Below are positions 59,541-64,000 of a stretch of 64,000 nucleotides of DNA, one piece after another. The notes below the pieces were generated by a model. The model was not told the origin of the DNA. It ran no database searches and worked only from the letters and a program-made list of their open reading frames with translations. A program made the position numbers and the translations under genes. Every line of letters begins with the position of its first letter. Position 1 is the first letter of the stretch. This DNA comes from Mytilus edulis (lineage: Eukaryota > Mollusca > Bivalvia > Mytilida > Mytilidae), in NCBI RefSeq assembly GCF_963676685.1, contig NC_092344.1, positions 51,420,830 through 51,484,829 of the forward strand, read 5' to 3'.

Positions 59541-61453
59541 GTATTATCTATCCCGAGTTAACTTTTATTTATATGGTTCATATATTGTTGCCATTGAACC
59601 AACACAACTTCTTTCCTGTAAGCATTTACATTATTATTGGTTACAGTACCATTGGAATCTTACTCCATTGATAATTTTATACCGTAAAAGTTGTATATTT
59701 TTTTTTTCCTATAAGGATTGCACAAACAAAATCATCTATATTGCCTTATTCGATTTCATTTTATTTCTATCTATTACTGTTTTCATGAAAATAGGCAAAA
59801 TATCCCCAAAAAAAGATTTTAAAAATATTCATATCAAGACATACGGAATGTTTTTCTTGTAATTATAATGTTCTTAAAATTATTTAACCAATGCATGCAT
59901 ATATACTGAACTCAGTCCTGTTTGCACTCATTTTTTTTTGTTTTTTTTTTTGTGTTATTTATTATAAATCTGTTAGGTATTAACGAAAATCAACAGTACA
60001 TTGATGATTGTTAATCGCAAGCTTATTATATTTTGAGTATATTGTCGACTGATCTTTATAATGATATACAATCTACGCCGTGCACTTATGAAACGTTAAA
60101 AAGTGTATTGACAGAGCCATGACATTTGTTTTCATATTTTCAAAGCGTTCCCATGAATTTTCCCTTAGCAGTTCTTAAATGATTGGGTGTATTTAATTTG
60201 TTCAATTATTACTATTTACCTTTCCATGTAGTTTGTTATTATATTCTTTCATCACGGTTATCCCCTCGTACTTGAGCTGTGTAGTTGTCGAAATCCTAAC
60301 AAGAGGTCTAGTAGGTAAGGTCAATGCATATTGGAAAATTTTAGAAAGATAACAACACAATTGAAGTACATGTATAAGGATTTTGATAATATTAAGGATT
60401 TTTTTACAAGAAAGCTCATGTTTTTTTATAGTAATATTAAGCTATTCAAGTAACTTTTATTAAACGTATTAAACAATATTTTTTATTTTAAGCTTCATTT
60501 GACTTAAAGGACAATAACTTCATTAAGAAGTCATTTAAAAGTTTGGGTTTACATAGACAGAAAGTAGATTTTGACATTTTTTATTTATTGCCACTTTCAC
60601 CTTTCCTCTATCTGTAACTGTTTATAAGATAATGGACATTCACGGCATATGAAAGCTAGTGGATAGTTGTCTCATGGGCGATCATAATACATCTCCTCAT
60701 TTTTATTCAAAAAAAAACTAGCGTTTTATTTTTAGGCTAAGCAATCATGTTGGTACGAAGGCAATTTCATTTATAACCGTTTTAACAAGATACGCAAACC
60801 TGCTCAATTTTTTTTTTTTGGAAAATGCTTTTTGGTAAACGTTAATGGACAATAATGATAACTGACGATAGCACGTATAATACCAAAAATATGTAAACCC
60901 CATTGAGCATCATTTATTAATATCAGTGTTTATTTATTCTAAAATCATGGGTGTTTTAGGAGAACTGAAAATTTTAAACACCACAATTTTCTGATAAGCA
61001 ATTCAAAAATTCTTTTTGGTGTTTAGCGGTATTTTGTTTCCCAATGAATCTAGATTTGTCTCCGAATAACCTTCTGACGTCAAGGAATAATCACTATAAT
61101 GATGAGGTCAAGTTGTTTTAATTGTTATGCACAATTTTGCAAGAACTTGTTTCATTTTAGGTAATTGGGGCATTTTTTGAATACAAGTGTAAATACGTCT
61201 GTATATAAAATGCATAAATACAACAGTATTATCTGGCTTCTACTATTTTGAAGAGGCTTCACGAATTTTTGTCGTACAGTTACTGTAAGTGAATTACACT
61301 TTTGAAAGTATGAGAACAGGAATCTTTACTAAACACAGAGCAATACATTAGATGTGAGAGAGACTACGGCAAAGTAAAGCTTTGACTGTTGCTTACTATT
61401 CTGATAGTAGCGTGTCTTCAATAATGATTCATTATAATAATAATTACTTGCAG
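59541..61453. other. No supported gene
   Basis: AT-rich. A short retroposon-tail end (GGATAGTTGTCTCATGGGCG) is at 60660-60700. The 107-codon frame at 59539-59862 has no recognisable content. Confidence 0.45.
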
Positions 61454-61597
61454 GTCATAATTCCTGTTATTCTCCTATACAAGACAATCTGGACGGAGGA
61501 AGAGTTTTGCGTACATTGAATTACAACATTCAAGATGTTGGACAAATCTGTGATATCAAAATCCCTCTAAATGCCAACACAGCACGATATTATAAGG
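61454..61597 (+). CDS. Possible internal exon, phase 1-1, 48 codons
   Basis: After a plausible acceptor (TTACTTGCAG) a 144-nt segment is open in one frame and reads HNSCYSPIQDNLDGGRVLRT, then LNYNIQDVGQICDIKIP and NANTARYYK. It ends at GG|GTCAGT, a usable donor. Both boundaries are phase 1 and the peptide holds two Cys, as in many extracellular modules. GC content and codon use are higher than in the surroundings. I do not recognise the domain and no neighbouring exon was found. Confidence 0.4.
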
Positions 61598-61904
61598 GTC
61601 AGTAGAAAAATTACACAAAACAAAAAACTGTGGGGTTCTATTGTTGAATTATTGGGTCAGATAACTCAAAGCAGAGTATTCCAACTTGTGTTGCAACTTC
61701 AGGGGTTTATTCGTAAGGCGATAATCTATTTTGAGGGGATTTTCTGAACTTTTTATTAGAATTTCGTTATAAAAGAAATGAAGAGATAAACTGTATAGCA
61801 CTTGACTTTTATAAAGATATTTATTTTAATTACTATCTTAAGGAATTGGGACGTCTCCAAAGATAAAAGTTAAAATAAGGTTTGAAATTACAACATTATA
61901 CATT

Positions 61905-62289
61905 TCTATACGACATTTCTCGGTATTTTGTACATCCAACATTCATGTATTTATTTTAATGTTTCTGTTATGGCTTCGGTTGAATAATGTGTTATGGCTT
62001 ATCGTTTTTTGTCAAAATAATTATAAACTGCCGTTTAATACCGTCATTGTCATATTCCCGAATATGACTGTTATAAGGGGATTTAAATATGATGTTGTAA
62101 TTCATTATAATAATAAATAATATAAATGTTGTCAGTTTGTTTTAGATTTATGAGTTTGACTGTCCCTTTGGTATCTTTCGTCCCTCTTTTATACCGAGTG
62201 TGAATTTGCATTGCTATATTACGTGTCTCGGTATTTTGTACATCCAACATTCATGTATTTATTTTTGATATTTCTGTTATGGTTTTGGA
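61905..62289 (+). repeat. Direct repeats of a retroposon fragment, 303 bp apart
   Basis: TCGGTATTTTGTACATCCAA and ATTCATGTATTTATTTT occur at 61920-61960 and 62222-62265. Between them, 62120-62192 is a copy of the Penelope-like tail end (GTATCTTTCGTCCCTCTTTT). Confidence 0.7.
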
Positions 62290-62690
62290 CAGACTTGGGG
62301 TAATTGTAATTGTAATCGTTAATCAGCTGTAATTGATTACATTTTTTCAAGTAATCAGTGTAATCATTAATCAGCCAAAAATCTGATTACATGTAATTTA
62401 ATTTAATCAATTACTTTTCAAAATACCCTGTAATCATGATTACTTTTTGATTACATTCTGATTACAATGAAAAAAATCTAAAATTGTGTTTTTGGTCATT
62501 AAATGAACCTCTTTGTTCATATTTGATAAATTTTTAACATACTAAAATGGTTTGGTTACTTTAAGCTTGTCTACTTCAGTAAAAAATAAACTGTTACAGT
62601 ATTGAAAAGTCATCATTAGCCTAAGCAGAGACATATAATACAATTATATACCTTTTATCTTAGTAAAAGATAACACAATATACCACTCCT
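62290..62690 (+). mobile_element. Terminal part of a hAT-like DNA transposon
   Basis: It starts with CAGACTTGGGGTAATTGTAA and continues as the inverted counterpart of 545-945, sharing TCTGATTACATGTAATTTAA, ACAGTATTGAAAAGTCATCA and other blocks. The body runs right, so the frame at 63637 could belong to it. Confidence 0.6.
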
Positions 62691-63180
62691 TTAGCCCCCC
62701 ACAAAAAAAAAAAAAATTATCTTCAATTTTTGGCCCCCCATTTTAAAGAAAAAAACCCCTTTTTACATCCAAAATAAAAATTTTACCAACATTTTTGTGT
62801 GATTTTTAACTTCAAAATTAAGAAGAAAAAAAAACACACTTTGTATTTATACCCCCCATAAAAAAATAAAAAAATTTTTTTGTAAAGAGCACACCAAAAC
62901 CTTAATCCTGGGGTTTTTTATAAAACTTATTTTTTTCCCTAAGGGGAGTAGTATAGTACTTGAACGACTCCAGCATCCCCCCCTCCAAAAAAAAAAATTT
63001 GACCCCCAAAAAATTACCCTCATTTCAAGTAAAAGAGCCCTAAATTTTCATATAAAACAAAGCAAAAAAACACCCCAAAAAACACCAAATTTTCTTACTC
63101 CCAAAAAAAAAACCGGGATAACAGGCAGAGAAAAAATTCTGTGGGATTTAAGAGAAAAAAAATCCCCAGTGCGCCCCAAC
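62691..63180. other. Homopolymer-rich A/C stretch
   Basis: Runs of A (up to 14) alternate with runs of C and a few T runs in nearly every line. The stretch differs sharply from its neighbours and may be a degenerate repeat or a poorly resolved part of the assembly. Confidence 0.6.
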
Positions 63181-63185
63181 CTTGA

Positions 63186-63532
63186 TTTTTAATTAATTTT
63201 ATCAATATAGTCTAGTAATAAAACGGATCAATACGACTACAACTTAAATTGCTTTTTACATTTGCTATTTAATAGGACATGACTTTTAAATAGACTAAAT
63301 CGATCATTGGAAATATTTACATGGTTGTCAAGAGTATGTTTACATGTTGCCTAGACAATGTAAATTGTTATTTTTAATTAATTCTATCAATAAAGTCTAG
63401 TAATAAAACGGATCAATACGACTACAACTTAAATTGCTTTTTACATTTGTGAAGTGCTATAGACTAAATCGATCATTGGAAATATTTACATGGTTGTCAA
63501 GAGTATGTTTACATGTTGCCTAGACAATGTTG
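63186..63532. repeat. Tandem duplication, period about 185 bp
   Basis: TTTTTAATTAATT starts at 63186 and 63371. AAAACGGATCAATACGACTA, AATCGATCATTGGAAATATT and TGTTTACATGTTGCCTAGAC occur in both units. A segment of about 25 bp in the first unit is replaced by about 10 bp in the second. Confidence 0.93.
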
Positions 63533-63636
63533 TCATCACATGTAAACATATAGCAGACTGGTGCGGTCTTTCGTTTCAAATTAACAGTGGTGAGACATTA
63601 ATTTTACCTTCAAATCAGTGTGAACGTGAAGCAGAT

Positions 63637-64000
63637 ATGGAATCAGAACAACAATGGACTGTTACCCAAAAACAATTGATTAATGATTATAGAATTTACT
63701 ATCACAATATGGGATTGTTGGTTAACGAAATTGATTCAAATGGACCAACCGGAAAGATGCCGAAGCTTCCTAAAAAACCTAAACAACGGCTTAGTGACGT
63801 TTATGGAAAAGTGAATAAGGAAAAAATGACCCCCCTAGAACTGCACAAATATCTAACAGACAACATTGCTGATATTAACCGCACAATTTCTAGAGAAACA
63901 TTCTGCGACGGTTATTTGCATTTTGACAATGAGAGTGAGACGATCATTGTGGAAAAATTAAATAAAGGGATACGAAATTTAAAACGGCAGGATGCTCAAA
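63637..64000 (+). CDS. Unknown protein, N-terminal part, runs off the window
   Basis: ATG at 63637 (AGATATGG) opens 121 codons without a stop to the window edge. The peptide is polar (MESEQQWTVTQKQLINDYRI..., PKLPKKPKQRLSDVYGKV, ETFCDGYLHFDNESE). Codon use and base composition look coding compared with the surroundings. The frame is also open for some distance upstream, into the tandem repeat. It lies about 1.3 kb inside a hAT-like end, so it may be an element-encoded protein. No domain is recognised and the C-terminus is missing. Confidence 0.5.
   Translation, partial: MESEQQWTVTQKQLINDYRIYYHNMGLLVNEIDSNGPTGKMPKLPKKPKQRLSDVYGKVNKEKMTPLELHKYLTDNIADINRTISRETFCDGYLHFDNESETIIVEKLNKGIRNLKRQDAQ

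Noticed and set aside
1..64000. CRISPR arrays, bacterial operons, rRNA and tRNA genes
   Set aside because: The direct repeats found have mobile-element or satellite structure. No tRNA A/B-box pair or rRNA segment was recognised, and the DNA is clearly eukaryotic.

Overview
The window is AT-rich animal nuclear DNA with introns, few long open frames and very many nested transposon fragments. The repeat families point to a bivalve mollusc, most likely a marine mussel (Mytilidae). They include hammerhead-ribozyme repeats with the core CTGATGA...GACGAAAC, Penelope-like elements with tails ending in GTTGTCTCATTGGCAATC, and ATACGCCCGT-ended elements. The taxon call is an inference from repeat families remembered from mussel genomes.

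One host gene can be rebuilt completely. On the minus strand, six exons between 30943 and 23221 splice in phase into a 461-residue bHLH-ORANGE protein. It matches the circadian repressor clockwork orange (cwo) in its bHLH, its ORANGE domain and two C-terminal blocks. Three canonical CACGTG E-boxes lie within about 860 bp around its start codon. Its introns hold an ATACGCCCGT-ended element (intron 5), a hammerhead repeat nested in a Penelope-like tail (intron 4) and another dispersed repeat (intron 2).

The most striking mobile gene lies on the minus strand at 47435-44427. It is a Penelope-like retroelement of the Naiad type: N-terminal GIY-YIG endonuclease, CxC linker, then reverse transcriptase. 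Its 1003-codon frame has no frameshift. It is broken by four TGA codons and one TAG; the four TGA sit where Cys is expected, and at one of them a second copy in this window has TGC. This is the pattern of a multi-selenocysteine protein, a property reported for Naiads of clams and spiders. A candidate SECIS-like segment follows the frame and is shared by a solo copy of the tail at 55.4-56.0 kb.

Layout. 0-1 kb: end of a hAT-like element. 1.9-5.6 kb: TTAA-flanked Kolobok-like element. 6.3 and 18.5 kb: inverted foldback-type ends. 7.7-9.9 kb: mollusc repeats with a 35-bp minisatellite. 10-18 kb: several MITEs and a large palindrome. 19.4-22.5 kb: decayed Naiad copy with another Penelope-like fragment nested in it. 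23.2-31.5 kb: cwo. 32.7-34.9 kb: TIR elements, one with long G/C tracts. 35-37.2 kb: hammerhead repeats. 37.2-39.6 kb: more complex DNA of unknown nature. 41-43.1 kb: decayed non-LTR retrotransposon. 43.8-47.5 kb: the selenoprotein-type Naiad. 48.3-50.4 kb: complete foldback-like element. 51.8-53.6 kb and 58.2-59.5 kb: Penelope-like RT copies. 54.8 kb: fragment of a repetitive gene family. 61-64 kb: a possible isolated exon, the other hAT-like end, a homopolymer-rich stretch and an open frame running off the right edge.
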